From: Nocardioides sp. BP30
Lineage (GTDB): Bacteria; Actinomycetota; Actinomycetes; Propionibacteriales; Nocardioidaceae
NCBI RefSeq assembly: GCF_029873215.1
Contig: NZ_CP123620.1
Coordinates: forward strand, 3,224,001 to 3,288,000
Direction of reading: 5' to 3'
Length of the DNA stretch: 64,000 nt
Made by a program: the position numbers and the translations under genes. A model generated the notes under the pieces. The model made no database searches, was not told where the DNA came from, and worked only from the letters and a program-made list of their open reading frames with translations. Positions 18,346-26,556 of the stretch are shown here, one piece after another (the first letter of the stretch is position 1; each line of letters starts with the position of its first letter).

Positions 18346-19623
18346 TCAGGCGGGACCGACGGGCGAGCGCGCGGGCCCCTGCTCCCGATCCTCCCGGTGT
18401 CGGCGGGCCATCGACGGAGTCGCGTACGGCGAGTAGCGCGGCGCCCAGCGGGCCAGGCCGGCTGCCGCACCCAGCCCGAGCAGGCCTGTCACGGAGACGC
18501 CCAGGCCCAGGAACGCCACCCCGGCGATGACCGCCGGCACCACGGGCCCCAGGGCATTGCCGGTGTCGCTGAGCAGCCGCCACACCGAGAGGAACGTCGT
18601 GCGCCCGTCCGCCGGAGCCGCGTCGGCGCCGATCGTCATCATCACACCCGAACCGATGCCGTTGCCGATGCTCATCACGACGGCTATCACCCCGAGCCAC
18701 ACGGCGTCGTGGGCGAGCGGAAGCGTGACCATGCCCAGGCCGAGGAGCATCATGGAGGGCACCGCGACGGCTAGCCGGCCGAAGCGGTCCATCGCCTGGC
18801 CGGACGGGTAGAACAGCGACATGTCGGCGGCGTTCGCGACACCGAAGATCAGGCTGGTGGCGGTCGCATCGAGACCGATGTGGGAGGCCCACAGCGGCAG
18901 GACCGTCTGCCGTGCCGCGCGCACGGCGCCGACCAGGAGCACCGCCAGGCCGAGCGTGAGGAAGAGCTCGCGGTGAGAGGCGAACATCGCCCGAGCTGTC
19001 GTGCCACCCCGGTGCGCGGGCGGCCGGTCCCCGGCATGCTCCTGATCCGGTACAACGATCAGGATCACGGCGGTCACCAGCGTCGCCGCGACGGCGACGC
19101 CGAAGGCGGCCCGGGTGTTCCACAGCTCGATGGCGAGCGCACCGATGAACGGTCCGACGAAGAGACCTACCCGGTGGGCGCCGGCCAGCGTGGAGAGTGC
19201 GCGAGCGCGCTGGTGCACCGCCACGACCTCGGAGACGTAGGACTGACGCGCCAGGTAGAAGACGGCGCCGCACATCCCGATCACCAGCTGGGAGAGGGCC
19301 AGCATCCACAGACCGTGCTCGGTCCAGCAGCCGATCAGCGCCAGCGTCGTCACGCCGGCGGCGAGCAACATGGCGCGGCGGTCCCCGACCCGGTCGACGA
19401 TCAGGGCCGCCGGGACGTCGCCGAGGATCCGGCCCACGCCGCCCAGGGACAACATCAGCCCCGCGACGCTGGTGGAGGCGCCGGCACCCAGCGCCACCAG
19501 CGCGATGATCGGGGCGATCGCACCGTTGCCGATCTCGTAGACGAAGGCGGGCAGCAACGCCGAGGCGGCGATGCGGCGAAGCACTGCGCCAGTGGTCTCG
19601 GGGGCATCGGACACCGTCGTCAT
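18346..19623 (-). CDS. MFS transporter (drug/metabolite efflux type)
   Basis: 425 residues from ATG at 19621-19623, twelve predicted helices. The loop 2-3 motif GRILGDVPAALIVDRVGDRRAM fits MFS motif A (GxLaDrxGrR) loosely, and YLARQSYVSEVVAVHQRARA is motif-B-like. A 15-bp palindrome lies one base upstream of the start, so repression at the promoter is likely. Substrate unknown. Divergent from the ADP-ribosylglycohydrolase gene. Confidence 0.85.
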   Translation of the reverse strand: MTTVSDAPETTGAVLRRIAASALLPAFVYEIGNGAIAPIIALVALGAGASTSVAGLMLSLGGVGRILGDVPAALIVDRVGDRRAMLLAAGVTTLALIGCWTEHGLWMLALSQLVIGMCGAVFYLARQSYVSEVVAVHQRARALSTLAGAHRVGLFVGPFIGALAIELWNTRAAFGVAVAATLVTAVILIVVPDQEHAGDRPPAHRGGTTARAMFASHRELFLTLGLAVLLVGAVRAARQTVLPLWASHIGLDATATSLIFGVANAADMSLFYPSGQAMDRFGRLAVAVPSMMLLGLGMVTLPLAHDAVWLGVIAVVMSIGNGIGSGVMMTIGADAAPADGRTTFLSVWRLLSDTGNALGPVVPAVIAGVAFLGLGVSVTGLLGLGAAAGLARWAPRYSPYATPSMARRHREDREQGPARSPVGPA

Positions 19624-19624
19624 C

Positions 19625-19639
19625 GTTAGCGATGCTAAC
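19625..19639. promoter_or_regulatory. palindromic operator candidate GTTAGC-N3-GCTAAC
   Basis: Perfect 6-bp arms with a 3-bp centre, one base before the MFS start codon and about 40 bp before the divergent hydrolase start. A repressor here would block MFS initiation directly. TetR- or MarR-like regulators bind such sites, but no regulator gene is adjacent. Confidence 0.55.
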
Positions 19640-19678
19640 CGTCTGCACCGCATCGGCTCCAGTCGCCGGGGTGGTGTG

Positions 19679-20611
19679 ATGGACCGCATGACGACGGAGG
19701 ATCGCGCCCGCGGCGTACTCGTGGGGCTGGCCTGCGGCGACGCCCTGGGTGTTCCGTACGAGTTCGACAGGGTCACGCTGGGACCCGGGCAGCGACCGGC
19801 GATGCTCGGTGGTGGGCTCGGGGACTTCGATCCGGGCAAGTGGAGCGACGACACCTCGATGGCAGTGGCCGTCACCGAGGGCCTGGAGGCGGCCCACGAC
19901 CTGCCGACGCGACTCGATGAGGTGGCACGGCGCTTCCTCGGCTGGTACCGCACCTCTCCCCCGGATGTCGGGATCCAGACACGCGCGGTGCTCGATGGTC
20001 TCGCCGACGACGACCTGCCGCAGCTCGGGCAAGCGATGTCCGCACGCGCCGCGGCCTATGCCGCGGCGCATCCGCACGCGGCCGGGAACGGAGCGCTCAT
20101 GCGCACGGCACCCGTGGCCCTCGCCCACCTGCAGGACCGGGCGGCCTGCGCCGAGACGGCGCGCGCCGTGGCGGCACTCACCCACGCCGACCCCGACGTG
20201 GCCGACTCCTGCGTGCTGTGGACCGAAGCCGTCCGACTCGCTGTCTCCGGTGGCGGCATCGACCTCCCCGCCGGCCTGGACCTGGTCAGCGACCCCCACC
20301 GCTGGGGCGAGCTCCTGCGCGAGGCCGCCGGCGGCGACCTGGGACGGTTCCACCCCAACGGCTGGACGGTCAGGACCCTCCAGGTCGCGTACGGCGCGAT
20401 TCTGCGGGCGAACCACGACGTCGAGGACGCCCTCGCCCTGGCCATCGGTGTCGGCGACGACACCGACACCGTGGCAGCGGTCGCGGGAAGCCTGCTCGGT
20501 GCCCATCACGGCGACACGGCGTTCCCGCAGGAGTGGACGCAGGCCATTCACGGCTGGCCCGGCTACACGGTCGTCGATCTGCGCAGGATCGCGCTCTCTG
20601 CCGTGAGCTGA
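19679..20611 (+). CDS. ADP-ribosylglycohydrolase family protein (DraG/ARH-like)
   Basis: 310 residues from ATG at 19679 (ATG 19688 is also possible). Family blocks: RARGVLVGLACGDALGVPYEF at the N-terminus, WSDDTSMAVAVTEGL with the metal-binding Thr/Asp/Asp triad (S/T-D-D-T), GNGALMRTAPVAL, and GDDTDTVAAVAGSLLGAHHG, the C-terminal metal site. All ligand Asp residues are in place, so it is probably active in removing ADP-ribose from protein or small molecules. No partner ADP-ribosyltransferase is nearby. Confidence 0.92.
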   Translation: MDRMTTEDRARGVLVGLACGDALGVPYEFDRVTLGPGQRPAMLGGGLGDFDPGKWSDDTSMAVAVTEGLEAAHDLPTRLDEVARRFLGWYRTSPPDVGIQTRAVLDGLADDDLPQLGQAMSARAAAYAAAHPHAAGNGALMRTAPVALAHLQDRAACAETARAVAALTHADPDVADSCVLWTEAVRLAVSGGGIDLPAGLDLVSDPHRWGELLREAAGGDLGRFHPNGWTVRTLQVAYGAILRANHDVEDALALAIGVGDDTDTVAAVAGSLLGAHHGDTAFPQEWTQAIHGWPGYTVVDLRRIALSAVS

Positions 20612-20650
20612 ACCGGCACCGGGCCGGGCGGGACCCGGGGGCCTGCTGTC

Positions 20651-21880
20651 TCAACGGCGCAGGGCGGTCCGGGTTCGGTGTTGGAAGCGGTAGCGCCCGT
20701 CGGGGAGCCTGATCGTCTCGTACGTCGGGTCGTGGGCGCGTCTGTGGTGGTGTCCGCAGAGGAGGGATCCGTGATTCAGGTCGGTGTGGCCGCCGGTTGA
20801 CCAGGGTTGGTCGTGGTGGGCGTCGCACCAGGGTGCGGGGACGGTGCAGCCTTCTGCTCGGCAGTGTTTGTCGCGTAGCGCGAGGGCTTTGCGCTGGGGG
20901 CCGGTGAAGAGTCGTCGGGTGCGGCCGAGATCGAGGGGCTCGGATGCTCCGCCGAGGACGGCGGGGATGATCCCCGCGGTACAGGCCAGCCGGCGGGTCT
21001 CCCCGGTGCTGATGGGGGTGCCGTCATCGAGCCAAGCAACACCGAGGTCGGCCTGTAGCTGGTCCAGCGTCATGGTCACCACCACCGTTGTCGCGTCACC
21101 CCCGTGGGCGGGGAGTCGGGTGGGATCGGTGTTCTCCAGGAGCTGGGCGAACGCGTGCGCGAGGAGCCGGCTCCGAGGCTGGACCCGGCCGTCGGCCTCC
21201 AGGGCCGCCACCCGGGGCTGGGTGTAGGCCTGCAGGTAGGTCCGCAACCGATGACCCACGACCTCGGGCACGATGCCGTGGATCCGGGTCGTCCCGTCAC
21301 CTTGGTCGGTGATCGACAGGCACGCTTTCACCTGGGCCTGTTCCTCGAGCCGACGGATCGCCTCGGCCTCGGCAGCTTCCACGACCTCGGGTGCGACGAC
21401 CTCCAACAGATGCGTGGCGAGGCGGCGCAGGTCCTTGGGCCGGTGCTCACTCGCGAGGTCGCACAGCGTGACCTCCGCCCGCGCCAACACCTCGGCGGGT
21501 AGGTCGTCGGGCAGGTCGTCCAGGCCACGGAGGATGACGCGGGCGTGCTCGAGACTGAACGCACCGCGCGCGAGCCTTGCCCGCACCACCGGCCGGGCCT
21601 CTAATTCCCGGGCCAACCGAAGGGTGGTGTGCGCGGCGGGACTCTCGACCCGGTGTTGCGCGGTCAGCCAGGCCGCGACATCGCGGGCACCGACCTCGGC
21701 GGCGACATCGTCGGCGGAGGCGACCACCCGCAGGTACAGTTCCTCGAGCCGCGCGCGGGACCGCATCAGCGCGGCGAGCACGTCCTTCTTGTCATTCGTT
21801 CCCAGGAAGACCGGGTTCGCGTCCGTGGCCTGGTCGAGGGCAGCAGTGATCGTGGCGAGTGCCGTCTGGATCTGATGCAT
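20651..21880 (-). CDS. DUF222/13E12-type protein with C-terminal HNH nuclease domain
   Basis: 409 residues from ATG at 21878-21880 (GTG at 21892 also possible). The N-terminal two thirds is the all-helical DUF222 domain (RSRARLEELYLRVVASADDVA onward) found in mycobacterial 13E12 REP proteins. The C-terminus is an HNH endonuclease: RDKHCRAEGCTVPAPWCDAHHDQPWSTGGHTDLNHGSLLCGHHHRRAHD, with two Cys pairs and the H-H...N...H residues. A LexA-type box is upstream, so DNA-damage induction is expected. These genes often occur in many copies and behave as selfish or recombination-prone units. Base use in the gene (more TT/GG dinucleotides, ggtggtgg runs) is slightly unlike its neighbours. Confidence 0.93.
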   Translation of the reverse strand: MHQIQTALATITAALDQATDANPVFLGTNDKKDVLAALMRSRARLEELYLRVVASADDVAAEVGARDVAAWLTAQHRVESPAAHTTLRLARELEARPVVRARLARGAFSLEHARVILRGLDDLPDDLPAEVLARAEVTLCDLASEHRPKDLRRLATHLLEVVAPEVVEAAEAEAIRRLEEQAQVKACLSITDQGDGTTRIHGIVPEVVGHRLRTYLQAYTQPRVAALEADGRVQPRSRLLAHAFAQLLENTDPTRLPAHGGDATTVVVTMTLDQLQADLGVAWLDDGTPISTGETRRLACTAGIIPAVLGGASEPLDLGRTRRLFTGPQRKALALRDKHCRAEGCTVPAPWCDAHHDQPWSTGGHTDLNHGSLLCGHHHRRAHDPTYETIRLPDGRYRFQHRTRTALRR

Positions 21881-21905
21881 GAGGACCACCACCGAGAGAG
21901 ATCAG

Positions 21906-21923
21906 TTCGAACGCATGTTCGAA
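21906..21923 (-). promoter_or_regulatory. LexA (SOS) box
   Basis: TTCGAAC-GCAT-GTTCGAA matches the mycobacterial/actinobacterial SOS box TCGAAC-N4-GTTCGA in every defined base. It ends 25 bp upstream of the ATG of the DUF222-HNH gene, a suitable repression position. M. tuberculosis 13E12 REP genes are also known to be LexA-controlled. Confidence 0.85.
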
Positions 21924-22148
21924 GCCTAGGTGGTCGGATGTGTGTGGTCAACCCTGTTCTCGTAACCGGACCAGCGCGGAAATCTCGTCGTACTGGATCA
22001 CAGCCATCGTGGCCCGACGCAACTGTGCTTAAGGCACTCGACCCGGCCAAGACACCGGGCCACGCTGGGACTAGCCCACGCTTTCCGTTTTTCCTCAGAC
22101 CAACCCCGAAGCGACATCCGCCTCGACGCAACTCAACTACCACGCACC
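21924..22148. other. non-coding gap
   Basis: Together with the LexA box and the adjoining 22-bp repeats, this makes a stretch of about 320 bp without a gene between the DUF222-HNH start and the RimB-like gene end. Apart from those two elements I see no ORF with convincing codon use, no tRNA fold and no terminator in it. Confidence 0.6.
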
Positions 22149-22207
22149 GACGCCTCGACAGTCACACGTTGACGCCTCGACGGTCACACGATGACGCCTC
22201 GGCATCA
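22149..22207. repeat. 22-bp-period tandem repeat, about 2.7 copies
   Basis: Units start at 22149, 22171 and 22193 (the last partial). Each opens GACGCCTCG; the first two continue with AC(A/G)GTCACACG. The last partial unit reaches the stop codon of the RimB-like gene. The TGACGCCTCG core recurs at 31770 and 31792. Confidence 0.85.
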
Positions 22208-22693
22208 CTCCGGACGGCGGTTGGCGCGGCGTACGTCCTTGGGTGGCCTCCCACCCAGATAGGAGGCCGACGAGTCGACCAGGAACCCCCGCCGCAGCAC
22301 CTCACGGCCCACGAGCATCCGGAAGCCCATCGCGTCGCGGCGCGTCAGCGTGACCTCGGCTGGCACGATCCGACCGTCCAGGCGCAGGTCGAGCGTGACG
22401 ACGTACCGCTCCTCGACGTGACCGGAGGAGGACCGGACGTGCCGGCGGTCATGCACGGGCAGCTCGACCACCACCGGATCGGCCGAGCTGCGCTGCCACG
22501 GGTGCACCTCGAACCGGACCCAGTCCTCTCCGTCGCGCCCGAACCGTTCCAAGGCGAAGGCGTGCAACGATGACGTCTGGGCGCCGGTGTCTATCTTGGC
22601 CTTGAGCCACTCGATCCCGAGGCCCGGCAGGCCGACCCATTCACGCCAGCCGACGGTGCGGGTGGGATCGTTCGTGGACACGTCCCCATCCAA
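22205..22693 (-). CDS. RimB-type retropepsin-like aspartyl protease
   Basis: 162 residues if the TTG at 22691-22693 is used; GTG at 22681 is the alternative. WLKAKIDTGAQTSSLHA carries D35 in the D-T-G-A retropepsin motif, and GFRMLVGREVL matches the second family block. The family is called ATP-dependent zinc protease or RimB; the Pseudomonas member acts with RimK in modifying ribosomal protein S6. The gene is divergent from rimK with 13 bp between starts, and a third amide-ligase gene follows rimK. Cleavage of RimK-made oligoglutamate tails, or processing of the ligase product, are possible roles. Confidence 0.88.
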   Translation of the reverse strand: MDGDVSTNDPTRTVGWREWVGLPGLGIEWLKAKIDTGAQTSSLHAFALERFGRDGEDWVRFEVHPWQRSSADPVVVELPVHDRRHVRSSSGHVEERYVVTLDLRLDGRIVPAEVTLTRRDAMGFRMLVGREVLRRGFLVDSSASYLGGRPPKDVRRANRRPE

Positions 22694-22706
22694 CCAGGAT
22701 CCCTTC

Positions 22707-23900
22707 GTGAAGATCGCCCTCTTGTCTCGCGCGCCGCGCAGCTACAGCACCCAGCGCCTGCGTCAGGCCGCCCTCGACCGCGGCCACAACGTCAAGGTGC
22801 TCAACACCCTGCGGTTCGCGATCGATCTGTCCGGCGACGAGCCGGACCTGCACTTCCGCGGCAGGCAGCTGACGGAGTACGACGCGATCCTGCCGCGCAT
22901 CGGCGCCTCCATCACCTACTACGGCACCGCCGTGGTGCGGCAGTTCGAGCAGATGGACGTCTACACGCCCAACACCTCGAGCGGGATCACCAACTCGCGC
23001 GACAAGCTGCGGGCCAACCAGATCCTGTCCCGACACGGCATCGCGATGCCGCCGACGGCGTTCGTGCGGAACCGCGCCGACGTCGTGCCGGCGATCAACC
23101 GGGTGGGCGGTGCGCCGGTCATCATCAAGCTGCTCGAGGGAACCCAGGGCATCGGCGTGATCCTGGCGCCGGACATCAAGGTCGCCGAGGCGATCATCGA
23201 GACGCTGCACTCCACCCGGCACAACGTGCTGATCCAGAAGTTCATCAAGGAGTCCAAGGGGCGCGACATCCGGGCGCTCGTGGTGGGCGACCGCGTCGTG
23301 GCGGCGATGCGGCGTACGGCTCAGGGAGAGGACTTCCGTTCCAACGTCCACCGGGGCGGCGCGGTCGAACGGGTCGAGCTGGACGAGGAGTTCGAGCGCA
23401 CGGCCGTGCGGGCCGCCCAGATCATGGGCCTCAAGGTGGCCGGCGTCGACATGCTGGAAAGCGTCGACGGGCCGCTGGTGATGGAGGTCAACTCCTCCCC
23501 CGGCCTGGAAGGCATCGAGACGGCCACCAAGCTCGACGTCGCCGGCGCGATCATCGACTACATCGACAACCAGGTGGCCTTCCCGCAGATCGACGTGCGC
23601 GAGCGGCTCGCCGTCTCCACCGGGTACGGCGTGGCAGAGCTCGTGGTGCACGGCGACGCGGACCTCGTCGGCAAGACACTCGGAGAGTCCGGACTGCGCG
23701 AGCGGGACATCACCGTCCTCACCCTGCACCGCGGCTCGATGGTGATCCCCAACCCGAACACCGGGCACGTGCTGGAGGCCGAGGACCGGCTGCTGTGCTG
23801 GGGCAAGCTCGAGGAGATGCGCACGATGATCCCGGACCGGCCGAAGCGGCGACCGCGGGTCAAGAAGCTGCCGAAGAACCCCCTGCCCGCCGACGGCTGA
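22707..23900 (+). CDS. rimK: RimK-family ATP-grasp glutamate ligase with RCK_C domain
   Basis: 397 residues, GTG at 22707 with AGGA ten bases upstream. Residues 1-290 match RimK: VKIALLSRAPRSYSTQRL, TPNTSSGITNSRDKLRANQIL, INRVGGAPVIIKLLEGTQGIGV (ATP-binding), FIKESKGRDIRALVVGDRVVAAMRR, GGAVERVELDEE, and VNSSPGLEGIE (metal/nucleotide residues). RimK proteins add glutamate to the S6 C-terminus or make poly-glutamate. Residues 307-371 form an RCK_C/TrkA-C domain (YGVAELVVHGDADLVGKTL, then GSMVIPNPNTG and DRLLCWGKLEEM). RCK_C domains bind small ligands in potassium channels, so activity may be ligand-controlled. Confidence 0.9.
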   Translation: MKIALLSRAPRSYSTQRLRQAALDRGHNVKVLNTLRFAIDLSGDEPDLHFRGRQLTEYDAILPRIGASITYYGTAVVRQFEQMDVYTPNTSSGITNSRDKLRANQILSRHGIAMPPTAFVRNRADVVPAINRVGGAPVIIKLLEGTQGIGVILAPDIKVAEAIIETLHSTRHNVLIQKFIKESKGRDIRALVVGDRVVAAMRRTAQGEDFRSNVHRGGAVERVELDEEFERTAVRAAQIMGLKVAGVDMLESVDGPLVMEVNSSPGLEGIETATKLDVAGAIIDYIDNQVAFPQIDVRERLAVSTGYGVAELVVHGDADLVGKTLGESGLRERDITVLTLHRGSMVIPNPNTGHVLEAEDRLLCWGKLEEMRTMIPDRPKRRPRVKKLPKNPLPADG

Positions 23901-23980
23901 GGCCCGACTCGACCCGGACGCAGGCCCGACTCGACCCGGACGCAGGCCCGACTCGACCCGGACGCAGGCCCGACTCGACC
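23901..23980. repeat. 22-bp tandem repeat, 3.6 perfect copies
   Basis: Begins directly after the rimK stop and reaches the stop codon of the convergent GCS2 gene. Units at 23901, 23923, 23945 and 23967 (partial) are identical; each contains GGCCCGACTCGACCCGGAC. The ACTCGACCCG core is shared with the repeats near 31754 and the hairpin at 41844-41917. No spacers, so not a CRISPR. Confidence 0.95.
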
Positions 23981-25063
23981 TCAGGCGGTCGTCTGCTCCA
24001 CCAGCGCCTCGACCACCGCGTCGATGCCGCCGCGCGCGAACGCGTCGCGCTGCAGCCGCGCCCCGGAGCCACGCTCGCGGATCCGGGCGAGGCCGGTCCT
24101 GACCAGCTCGTCGTCGCCGGTGCTCTTCAGGGCCGGCTCGACCATCGCGAGCAGCTCGCCGACCAGCTCCCAGGCCGGGACGAGCGCACCGGAGGCGGGG
24201 TCGACCAGCTGCTCCTCGACGCCCCACCGCGCGGCCCGCCAGGAGGTGGCGCGGATGAGCTCGCTGCGGATCGCCGGCACCGGCATGCCGTCGGCGGCCT
24301 GGTCGGCCACTGTCGAGACCAGCGCCCGGGCCAGGGCGGCGATCGTCGCCGCATCGCGCACATCGGCACACACGTCGCAGACCCGGATCTCGACGGTCGG
24401 GTAGCGGGCGGAGAGGCGCGCGTCGAAGCAGATCATCGCCTCGTCGAGCGCGGCACCGCTGCTGATGAGGGCAGCGCGCGCACGCTCGTACCCCTCGATC
24501 GAGCCGAACACATCGGCCGCGCCGGCCGTCGGCCACTGACCCCACAGCACGCTGCGGTAGCTGGCGTAGTCCGTGTCGCGGCCGGCCAGGAACGGCGAGT
24601 TGGCGCTGAGGGCGAGCAGCACCGGCAGCCACCCGCGGATACGGTCGAGTACGGCCACGCCCTCCTCGGGCGAGTCGATCGAGACGTGGACGTGCATGCC
24701 GCAGGCGAGCTGCATCTGCGCCAGCCTGCCGAACATGTCGATCATCCGCTCGTAGCGGGCGTCTGCCGTGGTGGTGACGCGCTGGTCCAGCGGGCTGGTC
24801 GCCGAGGCGAGCAGACGCACGCCGCGGGCCCGCGCCGCCTCTGCGAGCTCAGCACGCCGGGCGCGGAGATCGGCGTGCAGCGAACCGATGTCCTCGTGCG
24901 GCGCCGAGCCGAGCTCCGCCTGCTGCTGCATGAACTCCTTGTCGAAGCGCCCGTGCGTCGCCTGCTCGGCCCGCGCCACCACCTGACCGCCCTCGGCGGC
25001 CAGGTACGGGGACTCGCGCTGGGCCAGGAGGAACTCCTCCTCGACTCCCACTGTCCGTGTCAT
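23981..25063 (-). CDS. GCS2-type carboxylate-amine ligase (YbdK family)
   Basis: 360 residues, start at 25061-25063. TVGVEEEFLLAQ is the N-terminal metal/ATP signature of GCS2; CGMHVHVSI, TVEIRVCDVCADV and SELIRATSWRAARWG are further family blocks. It ATP-dependently couples a carboxylate (often glutamate) with an amine; YbdK has weak gamma-glutamylcysteine synthetase activity. Its convergent placement beside RimK and the RimB-like protease forms a three-gene amide-bond group. A true EgtA or GshA role is less likely given the lack of glutathione-related partners. Confidence 0.9.
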   Translation of the reverse strand: MTRTVGVEEEFLLAQRESPYLAAEGGQVVARAEQATHGRFDKEFMQQQAELGSAPHEDIGSLHADLRARRAELAEAARARGVRLLASATSPLDQRVTTTADARYERMIDMFGRLAQMQLACGMHVHVSIDSPEEGVAVLDRIRGWLPVLLALSANSPFLAGRDTDYASYRSVLWGQWPTAGAADVFGSIEGYERARAALISSGAALDEAMICFDARLSARYPTVEIRVCDVCADVRDAATIAALARALVSTVADQAADGMPVPAIRSELIRATSWRAARWGVEEQLVDPASGALVPAWELVGELLAMVEPALKSTGDDELVRTGLARIRERGSGARLQRDAFARGGIDAVVEALVEQTTA

Positions 25064-25080
25064 GGCTCGTCAGTGCCCTC

Positions 25081-26268
25081 TCACCCGATGATCGAAGCGT
25101 CCAGCGCCGCGACGTATCCGGCCAGGAGCGCGAGTGCCACATCACCCACGGCGTCGTCGGTGGGCCGGAACGTGGCGTGGTGCAGGATGGCCGGCTCGGC
25201 GAGACCGGGCTGCTGGTCGACGCCGACGAACATCATCAGGATGCGGGCCACGTCGCCGTAGTGGGAGAAGTCGTCGGCTCCGCACGAGCGCAGTGAGGAC
25301 GTCAGCTCGAATCCGAGCTCGGCGAGTCGCGGGTGCGTCCCCGCTGCCAGCAGTGCGTCGTTGACCAGGGCCGGCTCACCGTCCTGGATCCGCACCTCGC
25401 CGCGACAGCCGAAGCCGGCGGCCACCCGGTCCACGATGGTCGTGATCTCCTCGTGCACGCGCGCCCGGTCGGCGACGTCGAGCAGCCGGAGCGTGCCGTG
25501 GGCGTGCGCCTCGTCGGGGATGACGTTGGCAGCCGACCCCGCCCGCACGGCGCCGATGCTCAGCACCGCGGCGTGCAGCGGGTCGACCCGCCGGCTGACG
25601 ACCTGCTGCAGCGCCACGATGACCTGGGCCAGCGCCAGCACGGGGTCCCGGGTGAGGTGCGGATAGCCGCCGTGGCCGCCGCGTCCGGTGATCAGGATCT
25701 CGAGCTCGTCGGTCGAGGCGTTGACGGCCCCCTCGGTGGCGGCCACCGTACGCCGCGACAGCAGCGGCTGGACATGGGCTCCCACCACGGCCCGCACGTC
25801 GTGCTCGGTGAGGATCTTGGTCGCCACGATCTCGCGGGCGCCCGACGGCGGCTTCTCCTCGCGCGGCTGGAGGATGACGAGCAGCGGCACCGGCAGGTCC
25901 ACCCGTGCCGCCGCCCTGGCCAACGCCGCCGTCGCAGCGAGGTGGACGTCGTGGCCGCAGGCGTGCATCAGCCCGTTGGTCGACGCGTCGTCGGATCCGG
26001 TGCACTCGATCACCGGCAGGGCATCGAGCTCGGCGCGTACGGCGACGCACGGGCCCTCCTGTCGCCCGATCCGGATCAGCCGGCCGGTCTCGGCGACGAC
26101 CGAGGTCTCGCCGGCGCCGATCGCCGCCGTGACCTCCTCCGCGGTGCGCCACTCGGCCCCGGACAGCTCGGGCTGCGCGTGGATCCGGCGACGCAGCGCC
26201 ACCGCCGCCGGCAGCTCCTGCTCCAGCGCGGCTCGCAACATCGCCATCGTCGTCGCACGTGGGTCCAT
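25081..26268 (-). CDS. M20-family amidohydrolase / peptidase
   Basis: 395 residues from ATG at 26266-26268; a longer frame to 26304 exists. LMHACGHDVHLAA carries the first zinc ligands and catalytic Asp, LQPREEKPPSGARE the Glu-Glu pair, GRGGHGGYPHLTRDP the dimerisation/lid His, and HHATFRPTD the C-terminal His ligand. This matches the HipO/AmhX group that hydrolyses N-acyl amino acids or related amides. It begins 17 bp after the GCS2 gene's start on the same strand order, so the two could be co-transcribed (25081 side downstream of the M20 promoter), which would join amide synthesis and hydrolysis. Confidence 0.9.
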   Translation of the reverse strand: MDPRATTMAMLRAALEQELPAAVALRRRIHAQPELSGAEWRTAEEVTAAIGAGETSVVAETGRLIRIGRQEGPCVAVRAELDALPVIECTGSDDASTNGLMHACGHDVHLAATAALARAAARVDLPVPLLVILQPREEKPPSGAREIVATKILTEHDVRAVVGAHVQPLLSRRTVAATEGAVNASTDELEILITGRGGHGGYPHLTRDPVLALAQVIVALQQVVSRRVDPLHAAVLSIGAVRAGSAANVIPDEAHAHGTLRLLDVADRARVHEEITTIVDRVAAGFGCRGEVRIQDGEPALVNDALLAAGTHPRLAELGFELTSSLRSCGADDFSHYGDVARILMMFVGVDQQPGLAEPAILHHATFRPTDDAVGDVALALLAGYVAALDASIIG

Positions 26269-26329
26269 GTCCACCGACGATACGAGGCAGGGTGGTGAAG
26301 TCACGCCGTCCTCGTCGGTTCTGCCGTAC

Positions 26330-26530
26330 GGGCGCTGCCGGAGTCGCTATCGTGCCGACGTGCGGCAGCGCCCTCTCGAGACGGTTGGCCGGTGCGCGTC
26401 ATCGGTCCGCCTCCCCGGGGCTACCCCGGGGGCCACCGGTACGTCCGGGCTCAGCACCGCGCGCGACAGGCTGCGCTCCGCTGCAGGACATCGCGCGCAC
26501 GACGGGACAGGTCGGGCGGCGCTGCCGCAC
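26330..26530 (+). ncRNA. candidate retron-type structured leader RNA
   Basis: Gene-free 288-bp stretch (26269-26556) before the reverse transcriptase. It contains GCGGCAGCGCC at 26362-26372 and its exact complement GGCGCTGCCGC at 26518-26528. These 11-bp arms enclose 145 bases and end 28 bases before the RT start, the layout of retron a1/a2 repeats around msr-msd. Inside are a stem GCGCGCGA/TCGCGCGC (26459-26466 / 26491-26498) and a CCCCGGGG-rich hairpin near 26412-26431. The left arm can also pair with 26330-26340 (11 bp). High GC makes chance pairing plausible, so this is a candidate only. Confidence 0.4.
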
Positions 26531-26556
26531 CCCGGCCGCCGGGCAGGACGCCGCCG

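Noticed and set aside
18134..20551. 805-codon minus-strand open frame
   Set aside because: Covers the MFS gene in another frame and the ADP-ribosylglycohydrolase in antisense; low-complexity Arg/Gly sequence.
23901..23980. CRISPR array
   Set aside because: Copies are contiguous with no unique spacers and no cas genes nearby; it is a plain tandem repeat.
22641..24632. 663-codon minus-strand open frame
   Set aside because: Antisense to rimK and in another frame of the GCS2 gene, both of which are clearly recognised.
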